From NCBI RefSeq assembly GCF_011752525.1, contig NZ_VWXI01000002.1, positions 310,001 through 374,000 of the forward strand: a stretch of 64,000 bases of DNA, read 5' to 3'. A model generated the notes under the pieces. The model was given only the letters and a program-made list of their open reading frames with translations. It did no database searches and was not told the origin of the DNA. Shown in pieces: positions 1-10,071 of this stretch; positions within the stretch are counted from its first letter, which is position 1, and the number at the start of each line of letters is the position of its first letter. The position numbers and the translations under genes are program-made. This DNA comes from Pantoea sp. Cy-639 (lineage in GTDB: Bacteria; Pseudomonadota; Gammaproteobacteria; Pseudomonadales; Pseudomonadaceae).

Positions 1-870
1 GTGCACGGAGCCGAGGAAGGCAAGCTGGTCGCCCTGGTGATTCGTGGCGACCACGAGCTGAACGAAATCAAGGCAGCCAAGCTGGAGCAAGTCGCCGACC
101 CGCTGGTAATGGCCTCGGACGCCGAACTGCGCGCCGCCATCGGTGCCGGCGCCGGCTCCCTCGGCCCGCTGAACCTGCCGCTGGAGTGCGTCATCGACCG
201 CTCGGTCGCCCTGATGAGCGACTTCGGCATCGGCGCCAACATCGACGACAAGCACTACTTCGGCGTGAACTGGGAGCGTGACCTGCCGGTTCCCCAGGTT
301 GCAGACCTGCGCAACGTCGTCGCCGGCGACCCGAGCCCGGATGGCCAGGGCACCCTGGTGATCAAGCGTGGTATCGAGGTCGGCCACATCTTCCAGCTCG
401 GCACCAAGTACAGCGAGGCACTCAAGTGCCAGGTACTGGGCGAGAACGGCAAGCCGGTGACCCTGGCCATGGGCTGCTACGGTATCGGCGTGTCCCGCGT
501 GGTCGCCGCTGCCATCGAGCAGAACCACGACGACAAGGGCATCATCTGGAACGACGCCCTGGCACCGTTCCAGATCGCCCTGGTGCCGCTGCGCTACGAA
601 ACCGACGTGGTACGCGAGGCGACCGACAAGCTGTACGCCGAGCTGACCGCCGCCGGTTACGAAGTGCTGCTGGACGACCGCGACAAGAAGACCAGCCCCG
701 GCATCAAGTTCGCCGACATGGAGCTGATCGGCATCCCGCACCGCATCGTCGTCAGCGACCGCGGCCTGGCCGAAGGCAACCTGGAATACAAGCACCGCAC
801 CGAGTCGGACGCCCAGGCGCTGCCGCTCGCTGAAGCGCTGACCTTCCTGCAGGCCCGCATCCGCCGCTGA
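1..870 (+). CDS. proS: Prolyl-tRNA synthetase, C-terminal part (5' end outside window)
   Basis: The open frame runs from the first base of the window, so the start lies upstream and only about the last 289 residues of a protein normally near 570 residues are visible. It contains the end of the inserted editing (YbaK-like) domain, then the class II catalytic motif 3 region ([10 protein letters not shown]) and the C-terminal anticodon-binding domain ([28 protein letters not shown]). The enzyme charges tRNA-Pro in the cytoplasm and, through the insertion domain, clears Ala-tRNA-Pro. Identification is firm. The GTG at base 1 is internal, not a start. Confidence 0.97.
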   Translation: MHGAEEGKLVALVIRGDHELNEIKAAKLEQVADPLVMASDAELRAAIGAGAGSLGPLNLPLECVIDRSVALMSDFGIGANIDDKHYFGVNWERDLPVPQVADLRNVVAGDPSPDGQGTLVIKRGIEVGHIFQLGTKYSEALKCQVLGENGKPVTLAMGCYGIGVSRVVAAAIEQNHDDKGIIWNDALAPFQIALVPLRYETDVVREATDKLYAELTAAGYEVLLDDRDKKTSPGIKFADMELIGIPHRIVVSDRGLAEGNLEYKHRTESDAQALPLAEALTFLQARIRR

Positions 871-891
871 TTAACCCTTGCGCGAGTGATC

Positions 892-1845
892 ATGTCCAAG
901 CGAAGTACCTCTACCCTGGGGGGCGCCGCACTATGCGGCGCCCTGCTCCTCAGCGGCTGCGCCAACCAGATGTCCCAGCGCAGCGATCACGAGGAGCGCG
1001 TCGAGCGCAAGCTGCTCGAGCATAGTCTGCAGATCGATGTCGGCGAGCCGAAGGTAATGGAGCTTCCGCAACGACGCGTGCGCATTCATGAACAAAAGCG
1101 TTTCGAGGTCACCGAATATGAGGTGACCCGCCGCTACGACCGCTACACGCCCTACCAACCCTGGCGGGAGGTCTACGAGATTCCCCTCGGCGCGGTGGCC
1201 GTGGTCGCCGGCATTGGCGCCAATGTGGTCAACGTGTTCACCCTGGGCAACCTGCCGAGCAGCGTGACCCACGACTGGCTCAGCTATGGCCTGGATGGGC
1301 TCAACCCGTTCATGAACACGCAGTCCAACGGACGAGCGCAACAGAACCTGGCCGGGATCAGCGAAGTCGAGAAGAGCAAGCATGAGGAACTGGTCAACCT
1401 GCCGTGGAGCGAGCGTCTGGTCGAGGTCAAGGCTGGCAAGCTGACCCACGAACTGACCACCGATCGCAATGGCATGCTGCGCCTGAACCTGCTGGACAGC
1501 CCATTCTCGGAGCAGAACCTCAACCACATCGGCACCCTGCACCTGCAGGTGGTCGACGAGGAAAACGGGGTGCGCGGCGACGCCAGCCTGCTGGTCAGCG
1601 GCAACCTGCGCGGCAAACTGCTCGAGGCCCACGACCTGATCTTCGACGACCTGGAAGACGACGATGTCGGCCAGTGGGTCCATCGGGTCAAGCGCCTGTC
1701 GGAACTGGGCCTGGAGGAAGAGGCCAGCGAACTGGAGCAAAGCCTGGTCGAGCTGACCCGCAACGATCCAGAGCTGCAACAGGACTTCTTGCGTTCGCTG
1801 ACCAAGGCCACCGGACGCCTGGTCGCCGATCCAGGCGCGCAGTAA
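892..1845 (+). CDS. Putative outer-membrane lipoprotein of unknown function
   Basis: A 317-residue protein that begins with a short positive segment (MSKRS), a hydrophobic stretch and a lipobox LLSGC, so it should be lipidated at Cys about 22. The mature part has an acidic C-terminal half (LEDDDV, LGLEEEASELEQ) predicted to be helical and a central Gly/Val-rich stretch (GAVAVVAGIGANVVNVF) that could insert in a membrane. I do not recognise a named domain. A GTG six bases upstream (886) is in frame, but ATG at 892 gives the more usual signal peptide. It follows proS by 21 bases and is closed by the palindromic terminator shared with dinB. Confidence 0.75.
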   Translation: MSKRSTSTLGGAALCGALLLSGCANQMSQRSDHEERVERKLLEHSLQIDVGEPKVMELPQRRVRIHEQKRFEVTEYEVTRRYDRYTPYQPWREVYEIPLGAVAVVAGIGANVVNVFTLGNLPSSVTHDWLSYGLDGLNPFMNTQSNGRAQQNLAGISEVEKSKHEELVNLPWSERLVEVKAGKLTHELTTDRNGMLRLNLLDSPFSEQNLNHIGTLHLQVVDEENGVRGDASLLVSGNLRGKLLEAHDLIFDDLEDDDVGQWVHRVKRLSELGLEEEASELEQSLVELTRNDPELQQDFLRSLTKATGRLVADPGAQ

Positions 1846-1852
1846 TACAGAA

Positions 1853-1875
1853 AGGGGCCGCATTGCGGCCCTTCT
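1853..1875. terminator. Bidirectional intrinsic terminator between lipoprotein gene and dinB
   Basis: Perfect 8-bp arms GGGCCGCA / TGCGGCCC (1855-1862 and 1864-1871) flanked by AAA on the left and TTCTTCT on the right. It lies between two convergent genes, so it can stop transcription from both sides. Confidence 0.8.
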
Positions 1876-1876
1876 T

Positions 1877-2941
1877 CTATATATCCCCGAACAACTCCAA
1901 CTGCTCGTGCGCCCCACGCAGATCACGCAGCCGCACCCCTACCCCTAGCAGGCGAACCGGCTTGCCCCCTCGGGCGAACGCCTGGCTGAGCAACTGTCGA
2001 TAACTCTCCAGATCCCGCCCCGCGCCCGCCTGCTCCATCGTCGTCTGGCTGAAGTCGTGGAACTTGACCTTGACGAAGGGTTTGTCCGGCCGATAGCTGC
2101 TGTCCATCCGCGCGACCCGCTCGTTCAGACTGGCCAGCAATTCGGGCAGCTTCTCCAGGCAGCTGGCCAGGTCTGGCAGGTCGTGGTCGTAGGTGTTCTC
2201 GACACTGACCGATTGTCGCCTGCTGTCGGTCTGCACCACCCGTTCATCGATCCCCCGCGCCAGCCCCCATAGCCGCTCGCCAAAACTGCCAAACTCGCGC
2301 ACCAAGGCCTGGCGTGACCAGTCACGCAGCGACAGACAGGTGTCGATGCCCAGCCGCGACAGCTTCTCGGCGGTCACCTTGCCGACTCCATGCAGGCGGG
2401 CGACCGGCAAGGCTGAAACGAAAGCCTCGACCTGATCGGGCGTGATGACGAACAGGCCATTGGGCTTGCGCCAATCACTGGCAATCTTGGCCAGGAACTT
2501 GTTGGGTGCCACGCCGGCCGATACCGTGATGTGCAGTTGCCTGGCGACGCGCCTGCGGATGTCTTCGGCGATGCGCGTGGCACTGCCAGCGAACCACTGG
2601 CTGTCACTGACATCGAGATAGGCTTCGTCCAGCGACAAGGGCTCGATCAGCTCGGTGTAGTCGCGAAAGATCGTGTGGATCTCCCGCGAGGCTTCGCGAT
2701 AGGCCTCGAAGCGCGGCTTGACGATCAACAGATCGGGGCACAGTTTCAGGGCATGCCCGGACGACATGGCCGAACGCACACCGTAGGCCCGCGCCTCATA
2801 GTTGCACGTGGCGATCACCCCACGCTGCCCCGGCTGCCCACCCACCGCCATGGGCCGACCGACCAGGCGCGGATCGTCGCGCATCTCGATGGCGGCGTAG
2901 AAACAGTCACAATCAATATGAATGATCTTGCGCAGGGACAT
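1877..2941 (-). CDS. dinB: DNA polymerase IV (Y-family translesion polymerase)
   Basis: A 354-residue Y-family polymerase. The N-terminus carries the metal-binding motif IIHIDCDCFYAAIE, followed by PMAVGG and the second catalytic motif SLDEAYLD. The helix-hairpin-helix region (LHGVGKVTAEKL) and the little-finger domain follow. The frame is open farther upstream, but the start at 2941 (MSLRKI) matches the usual family N-terminus and length; starts at 2968 or 3037 would add an unconserved tail. The protein extends mismatched or lesion-blocked primers and is normally LexA-regulated; I saw no clear LexA box upstream here. It ends six bases from the convergent terminator. Confidence 0.96.
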   Translation of the reverse strand: MSLRKIIHIDCDCFYAAIEMRDDPRLVGRPMAVGGQPGQRGVIATCNYEARAYGVRSAMSSGHALKLCPDLLIVKPRFEAYREASREIHTIFRDYTELIEPLSLDEAYLDVSDSQWFAGSATRIAEDIRRRVARQLHITVSAGVAPNKFLAKIASDWRKPNGLFVITPDQVEAFVSALPVARLHGVGKVTAEKLSRLGIDTCLSLRDWSRQALVREFGSFGERLWGLARGIDERVVQTDSRRQSVSVENTYDHDLPDLASCLEKLPELLASLNERVARMDSSYRPDKPFVKVKFHDFSQTTMEQAGAGRDLESYRQLLSQAFARGGKPVRLLGVGVRLRDLRGAHEQLELFGDI

Positions 2942-3104
2942 GGACGACAGCCAGTACTGTAAATTCATACAGATACTACCCCAAGCCCCTGCCATGAGAC
3001 AGCCTGGGCACGACAATCGGCCTGCAAGCCCCACCACTGCTGACCCGCAGGCCAGACGAGAGCGCTAAGGCATTGAACAAAAATGATTTTTCTGAAATTA
3101 ATGC

Positions 3105-3132
3105 TTGACACAGGGAAGCAATTCCGTAGAAT
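3105..3132 (+). promoter_or_regulatory. Sigma-70 promoter of first initiator tRNA gene
   Basis: TTGACA (3105-3110) and TAGAAT (3127-3132) with a 16-bp spacer, 13 bases before the mature tRNA 5' end. The same pair of hexamers with the same spacer precedes the other two copies. Confidence 0.85.
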
Positions 3133-3145
3133 TCGATTCCACAGG

Positions 3146-3222
<77 letters not shown>

Positions 3223-3231
3223 GATTCAATA

Positions 3232-3265
3232 AAAAGGCCACTGTTTCGACAGTGGCCTTTTTTAT
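3232..3265 (+). terminator. Intrinsic terminator after tRNA-fMet copy 1
   Basis: AAAGGCCACTG-TTTCGA-CAGTGGCCTTT hairpin followed by a T run, starting about 10 bases after the CCA end. Confidence 0.88.
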
Positions 3266-3316
3266 TGCCCAGCGTTTGCCCTCGGGGAATTTACTCTATA
3301 AATCAAGCACTAACGC

Positions 3317-3344
3317 TTGACACCCGAGCCAAGATCCGTAGAAT
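3317..3344 (+). promoter_or_regulatory. Sigma-70 promoter of second initiator tRNA gene
   Basis: TTGACA (3317-3322), 16-bp spacer, TAGAAT (3339-3344), identical in layout to the promoter of copy 1. Confidence 0.85.
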
Positions 3345-3356
3345 GCACACCTCTGA

Positions 3357-3433
<77 letters not shown>

Positions 3434-3441
3434 GATTCAAG

Positions 3442-3470
3442 AAAGGCCACTGTTTACAGTGGCCTTTTTT
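3442..3470 (+). terminator. Intrinsic terminator after tRNA-fMet copy 2
   Basis: AAAGGCCACTG-TTTA-CAGTGGCC followed by six T; nearly the same as the terminator of copy 1, with a shortened loop. Confidence 0.88.
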
Positions 3471-3523
3471 ATTGCCTCGTATTTATCCCTGGAAAATTAG
3501 CGCTATAAATCAAGCGCTAATAC

Positions 3524-3551
3524 TTGACACTCCAGCAAAGATCCGTAGAAT
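3524..3551 (+). promoter_or_regulatory. Sigma-70 promoter of third initiator tRNA gene
   Basis: TTGACA (3524-3529), 16-bp spacer, TAGAAT (3546-3551). Confidence 0.85.
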
Positions 3552-3563
3552 GCGCACCTCTGA

Positions 3564-3640
<77 letters not shown>

Positions 3641-3650
3641 TATTCGTCAG

Positions 3651-3690
3651 AACAAGCCCCGCCTATCGAAAGATAGTGCGGGGCTTGTTG
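3651..3690 (+). terminator. Intrinsic terminator after tRNA-fMet copy 3
   Basis: Long hairpin AACAAGCCCCGC ... GCGGGGCTTGTT with an inner CTATC/GATAG stem around GAAA. It differs from the terminators of copies 1 and 2. The following 228 bases up to mprF hold no gene I can support. Confidence 0.8.
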
Positions 3691-3918
3691 CATTTGGCCC
3701 TTCCCCTTCCCTTGGCCGAGCGCTATCTTCGCCAGCGAGCGCATCCCCTGCCCCGCCTGGCTTCCCGGCCTCTTTCCGCCCGGCTGGATGAACTATCTTT
3801 AACTATCCTGAAACAGATTAACCACCCGGCCCGGAGTAATATCGGGACACGTTTTCCAAAGGGACTTTCACTTGGCCGTACCTTGCTTCCACCTCGCGCT
3901 GATTGCACGGGGAACCCC

Positions 3919-6561
3919 ATGACCGCCCCCACTCCCGAAACCCAGGCACCGCTGACCGCAGCCCTGCCCACGGCTGCGCAACGCCTGCCCTGGCTGGAAC
4001 GCCTGAGCAAGTACCGTCAACCCTTGGGCCTGGCGCTGACCCTGCTGCTGTTCGCCATGGGCCTGATCGCCTGCCGTCATCTGCTCAGCGAACTGGACAT
4101 CTATGCGCTGCATGACGCCATGCTCAGCGTGCCGACCCATGCCTTGCTCGGTGCCCTGCTGGCCACTGTGGTCGGCTTCGTGATCCTGCTCGGCTATGAA
4201 TGGTCCGCCAGTCGCTTCGCCGCCGTACACCTGCCGCCTCGTACGCTGGTACTGGGTGGTTTCAGCGCGTTCGCCATCGGCAATGCCATCGGCCTGTCGA
4301 TGCTCTCCGGGGGCTCGGTGCGCTACCGCCTGTATGCTCGCAAAGGCCTGAACGCTGCCGAAGTCGCGCGCATGACCGTGTTCGCCAGCTTGTCGCTGGG
4401 CTGTGCCCTGCCGCCCCTGGCCGCCATCGCCACCTTGAGCGACCTGTCCGACGCCGCCAACGCCCTGCACCTGCCCGCCACGCTGCTGGGCGGCATCGCC
4501 GTGGCCGTGCTGGTGGCCACCGCGGCCTTGGTGATCGGCCTCTACCGTCGCCGCCTGCCGGAACAACCACTGGCCGACAACCTGCTGGTGCAGTTCGGCC
4601 GTCGCACCCTGCGCCTGCCCAGCGGACGCCTGGCTGCCCTGCAACTGCTGATCACCGCGCTCGATGTCGCCGCCGCCGCAACCGTGCTCTACCTGCTGCT
4701 GCCAGAAGCCCCGCCATTCGGCGCCTTTGTGCTGATCTACCTGCTGGCCCTGGCGGCCGGCGTGCTCAGTCATGTACCCGGTGGCGTCGGCGTGTTCGAG
4801 GCCATCCTGCTGGCGGCCTTCGCCAATCAACTGGGCGCCGCCCCGCTGGCCGCAGCCTTGCTGCTGTACCGCCTGATCTATGTGGTGCTGCCCCTGCTGG
4901 TGGCCTGCGTGCTGCTGCTGGCCAACGAAGCGCGCCGCCTGCTGTTCGCACAACAGGCCATCCGCGCCGCCTCCGGCCTGGCCGCGCCCGTGCTGGCAAT
5001 CCTGGTGTTCCTCTCCGGCGTGGTGCTGCTGTTCTCCGGTGCCACGCCCGAGATCGACAGCCGCCTGGAGCACATGGGCTTCCTGATTCCGCACCGCCTG
5101 ATCGACGCCTCGCACTTCGGCGCCAGCCTGATCGGAGTGCTCTGCCTGCTGCTGGCCCAAGGCCTGCGTCGACGCCTGTCGGCCGCCTGGCTGCTGACCA
5201 CCGTGCTGCTACTGGTGGGCGCGGTGCTGTCGCTGCTCAAGGGCTTCGACTGGGAAGAAGCCACCTTGATGTGCTTCACCGCCGCCCTGCTCGCCCTGTT
5301 CCGCCGTTCGTTCTACCGCCCCAGCCGCCTGCTCGAGCTGCCGTTCTCGCCGGTCTACCTGGTGGCCAGCGCCTGCGTGGTCGGCGCTTCGGTGTGGCTG
5401 CTGCTGTTCGCTTACCAGGACGTCCCCTACACCCACAAGCTGTGGTGGCAGTTCACCCTCGACGCAGACGCCCCGCGCGGCCTGCGCGCGGCCATGGGCA
5501 GCGCGCTGCTGCTGGTGATCGTCTCGCTGACCTGGCTGCTGCGCACCGCTCGCCCGGTGATCCATCTGCCCACCGAGGACGAACTGCAGCGCGCCAACCG
5601 CATCCTGCTGGCCTCCGACCAGCCCGACGGCGGCCTGGCCCTGACCGGCGACAAGGCGCTGCTGTTCCACCCCAGCGACAGCGCCTTCCTCATGTACGCT
5701 CGCCGCGGCCGCAGCCTGGTGGCACTGTACGACCCGATCGGCCCGGCCCAGGAACGCGCCGAGATGATCTGGCAGTTCCGCGACCTGTGCGACCTGCATC
5801 ATGCCCGCCCGGTGTTCTACCAGGTGCGCGCGGAAAACCTGCCGTTCTACATGGACATCGGCCTGACCGCGATCAAGCTCGGCGAAGAGGCCCGCGTCGA
5901 CCTGCGCCACTTCGACATCGACGCCAAGGGCAAGGAGATGAAGGACCTGCGCTATACCTGGAACCGAGGTGGCCGCGACGGTCTGAGCCTGGAGATCCAT
6001 GAACCCGGCCATGCGCCGCTGGCGGAGCTCAAGGAGATTTCCGATGCCTGGCTCACCGGCAAGAACGTGCGCGAGAAAGGCTTCTCCCTCGGCCGCTTCA
6101 GCCCTGAATACCTGCAGCACTTCCGTATCGCCCTGATCCGCTTCCAGGGGCGTCCGGTCGCCTTCGCCAACTTGCTGGAAACCCACAGCAACGAACTGGC
6201 CAGCCTCGACTTGATGCGCGCCCATCCGGAGGCGCCGAAATTGACCATGGAATTCATGATGATTGGTCTGATCCTTCACTATAAGAGCCACGACTATGGC
6301 CGTTTCAGCCTGGGGATGGTCCCCCTTTCCGGCTTGCAGCCACGCCGTGGCGCGCCCTTGACCCAACGTCTGGGGTCGATGGTGTTCCAGCGTGGCGAAC
6401 AGCTCTACAACTTCCAGGGCCTGCGGCGCTTCAAGGACAAGTTCCAGCCGGACTGGGAACCTCGCTACATGGCCGTGCCGGCCGGGCTCGACCCGCTGGT
6501 GGCACTGGCCGATACCGCCGCCCTGATCGCTGGCGGCCTGACTGGATTGGTGAAACGTTGA
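3919..6561 (+). CDS. mprF: Aminoacyl-phosphatidylglycerol synthase/flippase MprF
   Basis: An 880-residue membrane protein. The N-terminal ~500 residues hold many hydrophobic helices (the flippase domain, including the HVPGGVGVFE signature); the C-terminal ~330 residues are a cytosolic synthetase (DUF2156) domain with FSLGRFSPEYL and MEFMMIGLILHY. MprF transfers an amino acid from tRNA to phosphatidylglycerol and flips the product outward, lowering surface charge; the P. aeruginosa homologue makes alanyl-PG. The frame is open back through the tRNA genes, but ATG 3919 fits the family N-terminus. Its TGA overlaps the ATG of the next gene by one base, indicating translational coupling. Confidence 0.94.
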   Translation: MTAPTPETQAPLTAALPTAAQRLPWLERLSKYRQPLGLALTLLLFAMGLIACRHLLSELDIYALHDAMLSVPTHALLGALLATVVGFVILLGYEWSASRFAAVHLPPRTLVLGGFSAFAIGNAIGLSMLSGGSVRYRLYARKGLNAAEVARMTVFASLSLGCALPPLAAIATLSDLSDAANALHLPATLLGGIAVAVLVATAALVIGLYRRRLPEQPLADNLLVQFGRRTLRLPSGRLAALQLLITALDVAAAATVLYLLLPEAPPFGAFVLIYLLALAAGVLSHVPGGVGVFEAILLAAFANQLGAAPLAAALLLYRLIYVVLPLLVACVLLLANEARRLLFAQQAIRAASGLAAPVLAILVFLSGVVLLFSGATPEIDSRLEHMGFLIPHRLIDASHFGASLIGVLCLLLAQGLRRRLSAAWLLTTVLLLVGAVLSLLKGFDWEEATLMCFTAALLALFRRSFYRPSRLLELPFSPVYLVASACVVGASVWLLLFAYQDVPYTHKLWWQFTLDADAPRGLRAAMGSALLLVIVSLTWLLRTARPVIHLPTEDELQRANRILLASDQPDGGLALTGDKALLFHPSDSAFLMYARRGRSLVALYDPIGPAQERAEMIWQFRDLCDLHHARPVFYQVRAENLPFYMDIGLTAIKLGEEARVDLRHFDIDAKGKEMKDLRYTWNRGGRDGLSLEIHEPGHAPLAELKEISDAWLTGKNVREKGFSLGRFSPEYLQHFRIALIRFQGRPVAFANLLETHSNELASLDLMRAHPEAPKLTMEFMMIGLILHYKSHDYGRFSLGMVPLSGLQPRRGAPLTQRLGSMVFQRGEQLYNFQGLRRFKDKFQPDWEPRYMAVPAGLDPLVALADTAALIAGGLTGLVKR

Positions 6562-7853
6562 TGATCCGACGCTATTGGCTGTACGTACTGATTCCCCTGC
6601 TGCTGGCCGCGCTGGCCGGCGCCACGGCCTTCTGGCTGTGGACCCGGCCAGCGCCCGAGGCGCACCTGGAGCACCTGACCCTGAGTGATGGCAGCAGCCT
6701 GACCCGCGCCACCCCCGGCGTGCATGCCAAGGCCCGGGTGGCCATCGGCGTTCCACAAGAACAGGCCCTGACCGACAAGCAACTGCTCGACCTGAGCCAA
6801 GCGGGCGATGCCCAGCTGGTGCAGGTCATTCTGCCGGCCACCGACTGCACCAAGCAGCAGGCGGCCCTGGACCAGGCCATGACCCAGTTGTCCGACAAGC
6901 CGACCCTGGTCGCTGGTATCGGCCCTGGCGCCGCCCAGGCATGGCGCTGGCTGGCCACCCAGACCGACGACAAGGCCCGCGCCATCTCGGTTGACTTCAA
7001 CCTCGAGCAACCGGGTTGCCAGGCCGCCCTGCCCAAGTCGGCCGCCCATGGCCACTGGAACGTAGCCTGGAACGACAACCCGGACGATGCCAGCGCCGCC
7101 TTCGTGCGCGACCAGGCCAACGCCGAGACCAGCATCGCCGACTACGACATCCACCTGCCACAAGTGCTCAAGGCCCAGCTGACCCAGGCCCTGGTAGGGC
7201 AGGACGGCAATGCCCTGGCCATACCGGTGGTGGAAGTTCCGGCCGGCCAGACCACCGATACCGTCACCCTGTTCCTCTCCGGCGATGGCGGCTGGCGCGA
7301 CCTGGACCGTGACGTGGCCGGTGAAATGGCCAAGCTCGGCTTCCCGGTGGTAGGCATCGACACGCTGCGCTACTACTGGCAGCACAAGACCCCGGAACAA
7401 AGCGCCGCCGACCTCAGCGAGCTGATGCAGCACTACCGTCAGAAGTGGGGCACCAAGCGCTTCGTGCTGACGGGCTACTCGTTCGGTGCCGACGTACTGC
7501 CGGCGATCTACAACCGCCTGTCCGCAGAAGACCAGAAGCGCATCGACGCAGTGATCCTGCTGGCCTTCGCCCGCAGCGGCAGCTTCGAGATCGAGGTCGA
7601 GGGCTGGTTGGGCAAGGAAGGCCAGGAGGCACCGACCGGGCCGGAAATGGCCAGGCTGCCGGCTTCGAAGGTGGTCTGCGTCTATGGCGTGGAAGAAACC
7701 GACGAAAGCGGCTGCACCGACAAGACGGCGGTAGGCGAGCGCATGAAGCTGCCGGGCGGCCACCACTTCGACGAGAACTACCCGGCCCTGGCCAAGCGCC
7801 TGATCGACGAGATCGAGACTCGCCAGGGGAAGTCCAACGTCGCTGAAAAGTGA
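6561..7853 (+). CDS. VirJ/AcvB-family serine hydrolase, probable aminoacyl-PG hydrolase
   Basis: A 430-residue protein with an N-terminal membrane anchor (YWLYVLIPLLLAALAGATAFWLW), so it should act in the periplasm. The C-terminal VirJ alpha/beta-hydrolase domain has the FLSGDGGW loop and the nucleophile elbow TGYSFGADV, with GGHHFD near the end supplying a His. The relative next to mprF in P. aeruginosa is known to deacylate alanyl-PG, and Agrobacterium AcvB acts on lysyl-PG. Coupling to mprF (TGATG overlap) supports a counter-enzyme that tunes aminoacyl-PG level. The substrate amino acid is inferred. Confidence 0.85.
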   Translation: MIRRYWLYVLIPLLLAALAGATAFWLWTRPAPEAHLEHLTLSDGSSLTRATPGVHAKARVAIGVPQEQALTDKQLLDLSQAGDAQLVQVILPATDCTKQQAALDQAMTQLSDKPTLVAGIGPGAAQAWRWLATQTDDKARAISVDFNLEQPGCQAALPKSAAHGHWNVAWNDNPDDASAAFVRDQANAETSIADYDIHLPQVLKAQLTQALVGQDGNALAIPVVEVPAGQTTDTVTLFLSGDGGWRDLDRDVAGEMAKLGFPVVGIDTLRYYWQHKTPEQSAADLSELMQHYRQKWGTKRFVLTGYSFGADVLPAIYNRLSAEDQKRIDAVILLAFARSGSFEIEVEGWLGKEGQEAPTGPEMARLPASKVVCVYGVEETDESGCTDKTAVGERMKLPGGHHFDENYPALAKRLIDEIETRQGKSNVAEK

Positions 7854-7860
7854 TCCATAC

Positions 7861-7915
7861 GTCGCGGGGCAAGCCCGCTCCCACGTCGACCGTGGGAGCG
7901 GGCTTGCCCCGCGAC
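7861..7915. repeat. REP-type palindromic element between virJ-like gene and kup
   Basis: 25-bp arms (7861-7885 and 7891-7915) around TCGAC, built on the GTCGCGGGGCAAGCCCGCTC core typical of P. putida-group REP sequences. It lies between two convergent genes and may also act as a terminator or mRNA stabiliser. Related elements occur at 56942 and 61695. Confidence 0.85.
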
Positions 7916-7925
7916 GGTTCTGCAG

Positions 7926-9836
7926 TCAGATCTCGACCTGGGTACCCAGTTCGATCACCCGATTGAGCGGCAGGTTGAAGAACCTCAGGTTACCGTTGGC
8001 ATTCTTCAGCAAGAATGCGAACAGGTTGCCCCGCCAGCGCGACATCTCCTCCAGGCGCGAGGCGATCACCGTTTCCCGGCTCAGGAAATAAGTGGTACGC
8101 ATCGGGCTGAAGTCCAATCCGTCCAGATGGCAGAGTTTCAAGGCCGCCGGCACGTCCGGTTCGTCCATGAAGCCAAAGTGCAGCAGCACCCGGAAGAAGC
8201 CATCGCCATACGTCTCTACCTCGAAGCGCTCATGCTCCGGCACCCGCGGGCGATCCTCGCTGACCACGGTCAGCAACACCACCTGGCTGTGCAGTACCTG
8301 GTTGTGCAGCATGTTGTGCAGCAAGGCGTGCGGCACGGCATCCGAACGCGCGGTGAGGAACACCGCGGTACCCTCGACCCGGTGCGGAGGTTGCACACGG
8401 ATGCTGCTGATGAACAGCGGCAACGGCAGCGCGCCTTCGTCGATACGGTCGACCAGAATCTGCTTGCCACGCTTCCAGGTGCTCATCAGCACGAACAGCA
8501 CGACGCCGGCCAGCACCGGGAAGGCGCCGCCCTGGACGATCTTCGGCACGTTGGCGGCGAAGAACAGCCCATCCACCAGCAGGAAGCCGATCAGGATGGG
8601 CACGGCCAGCACGGGCGGCCACTTCCACAGCAACAGCATTACCGTGGCGACCAGCAAGGTCGTCATCAGCATGGTGCCGGTCACGGCAACGCCGTAGGCC
8701 GCTGCCAGGGCGCCGGACGATTCGAAGCCGATCACCAGCAGCACCACGCCGACCATCAGCGTCCAGTTCACCGCGCCGATGTAGATCTGCCCCTGCTCGT
8801 CGCTGGAGGTGTGCTGGACCTGCATGCGTGGCACATAACCGAGCTGGATCGCCTGGCGGGTCAGGGAGAAGGCCCCGGAGATCACCGCCTGGGACGCGAT
8901 CACCGTCGACAAGGTGGCCAACACCACCAGCGGCAGCAGGGCCCAGCTTGGCGCCAGCAAGTAGAACGGGTTGCGCGCGGCTTCGGCATCCTGCAGCAGG
9001 ATCGCCCCCTGGCCGAAGTAGTTGAGCACCAGCGCAGGCAGCACCAGGGCGAACCAGGCACGGGCAATCGGTTTTCGACCGAAGTGCCCCATGTCGGCGT
9101 ACAACGCCTCGGCCCCTGTCAGCGCCAGCACCACCGCCCCCAGAATCGCCACGCCCATGCCCGGGTGGACGATGAAGAAATTCACCGCCCAACCCGGGTT
9201 GAATGCCTTGAGCACTTCCGGACTCTGCGCGATCCCATGGACGCCCAGTGCCGCCAGCACCAGGAACCAGGTGACCATCACCGGGCCGAACATGATGCCG
9301 ATCTTCGCCGTGCCATGTTTCTGGACCAGGAACAGCCCCACCAGCACGACCAGGGCAATAGGCACCACCCAGTGATCAATGCCGTCGAATGCCAGTTGCA
9401 TCCCCTCCACCGCCGAGAGCACCGACACCGCCGGCGTGATCATGCTGTCGCCATAGAACAGCGACGCGCCGATCAACCCGCACACCACCATCATCGTGCG
9501 CAGTTTCGGGTAGGGCGCCGAAGCACGCCTGGCCAGGGCCGTGAGCGCCATGATGCCGCCTTCGCCCTGGTTGTCGGCCCGCAGGATGAACACCACGTAC
9601 TTGATCGAGACCACCCAGATCAGCGACCAGAGGATCAGCGACAGGATACCGAGCACGCCATCATGGTTGACTTGCACCCCGTAACCGCCGGTGAAGACCT
9701 CTTTGAGGGTATACAACGGGCTGGTGCCAATATCGCCATAGACCACCCCAACAGCTGCCACGAGCAGGCTCAGCGGCCGTGCCGCGCCCTGCTTGCCCTC
9801 GTGCCCGCCTTCGGCGTGACTGCTTGCCTGAACCAT
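7926..9836 (-). CDS. kup: Kup potassium uptake transporter
   Basis: A 636-residue low-affinity K+/H+ symporter. The first ~440 residues hold about 12 membrane helices, beginning with the family signature [18 protein letters not shown], with [10 protein letters not shown] and [14 protein letters not shown] following; the C-terminal ~190 residues are the soluble tail. The start at 9836 (MVQASS) has GGGAG eight bases upstream and matches family length; the longer frame back to 10007 adds unconserved sequence. It is transcribed divergently from rimO across 235 bases. Confidence 0.95.
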   Translation of the reverse strand: MVQASSHAEGGHEGKQGAARPLSLLVAAVGVVYGDIGTSPLYTLKEVFTGGYGVQVNHDGVLGILSLILWSLIWVVSIKYVVFILRADNQGEGGIMALTALARRASAPYPKLRTMMVVCGLIGASLFYGDSMITPAVSVLSAVEGMQLAFDGIDHWVVPIALVVLVGLFLVQKHGTAKIGIMFGPVMVTWFLVLAALGVHGIAQSPEVLKAFNPGWAVNFFIVHPGMGVAILGAVVLALTGAEALYADMGHFGRKPIARAWFALVLPALVLNYFGQGAILLQDAEAARNPFYLLAPSWALLPLVVLATLSTVIASQAVISGAFSLTRQAIQLGYVPRMQVQHTSSDEQGQIYIGAVNWTLMVGVVLLVIGFESSGALAAAYGVAVTGTMLMTTLLVATVMLLLWKWPPVLAVPILIGFLLVDGLFFAANVPKIVQGGAFPVLAGVVLFVLMSTWKRGKQILVDRIDEGALPLPLFISSIRVQPPHRVEGTAVFLTARSDAVPHALLHNMLHNQVLHSQVVLLTVVSEDRPRVPEHERFEVETYGDGFFRVLLHFGFMDEPDVPAALKLCHLDGLDFSPMRTTYFLSRETVIASRLEEMSRWRGNLFAFLLKNANGNLRFFNLPLNRVIELGTQVEI

Positions 9837-10071
9837 CGACCACTCCCGCAGAAGGCCTTCTAGACCGGTTGAATAACCACCCGTGCAAGGGCATCGCGCA
9901 CGCCCCCGCACAACGGCGCGAAGCATAGCGCAGCGTTCGTCGCTTTTCTGCTGGTAAAGCGACCTTGCCCTCGCTAGAATTGCGCACTTTTTGATCAGAG
10001 GCGCCAAAAGCGCCCACCAGGATCGCCCCCGTTACTGGCCGGGCGACCTGTATTCAATACCGAGGTTAGCC

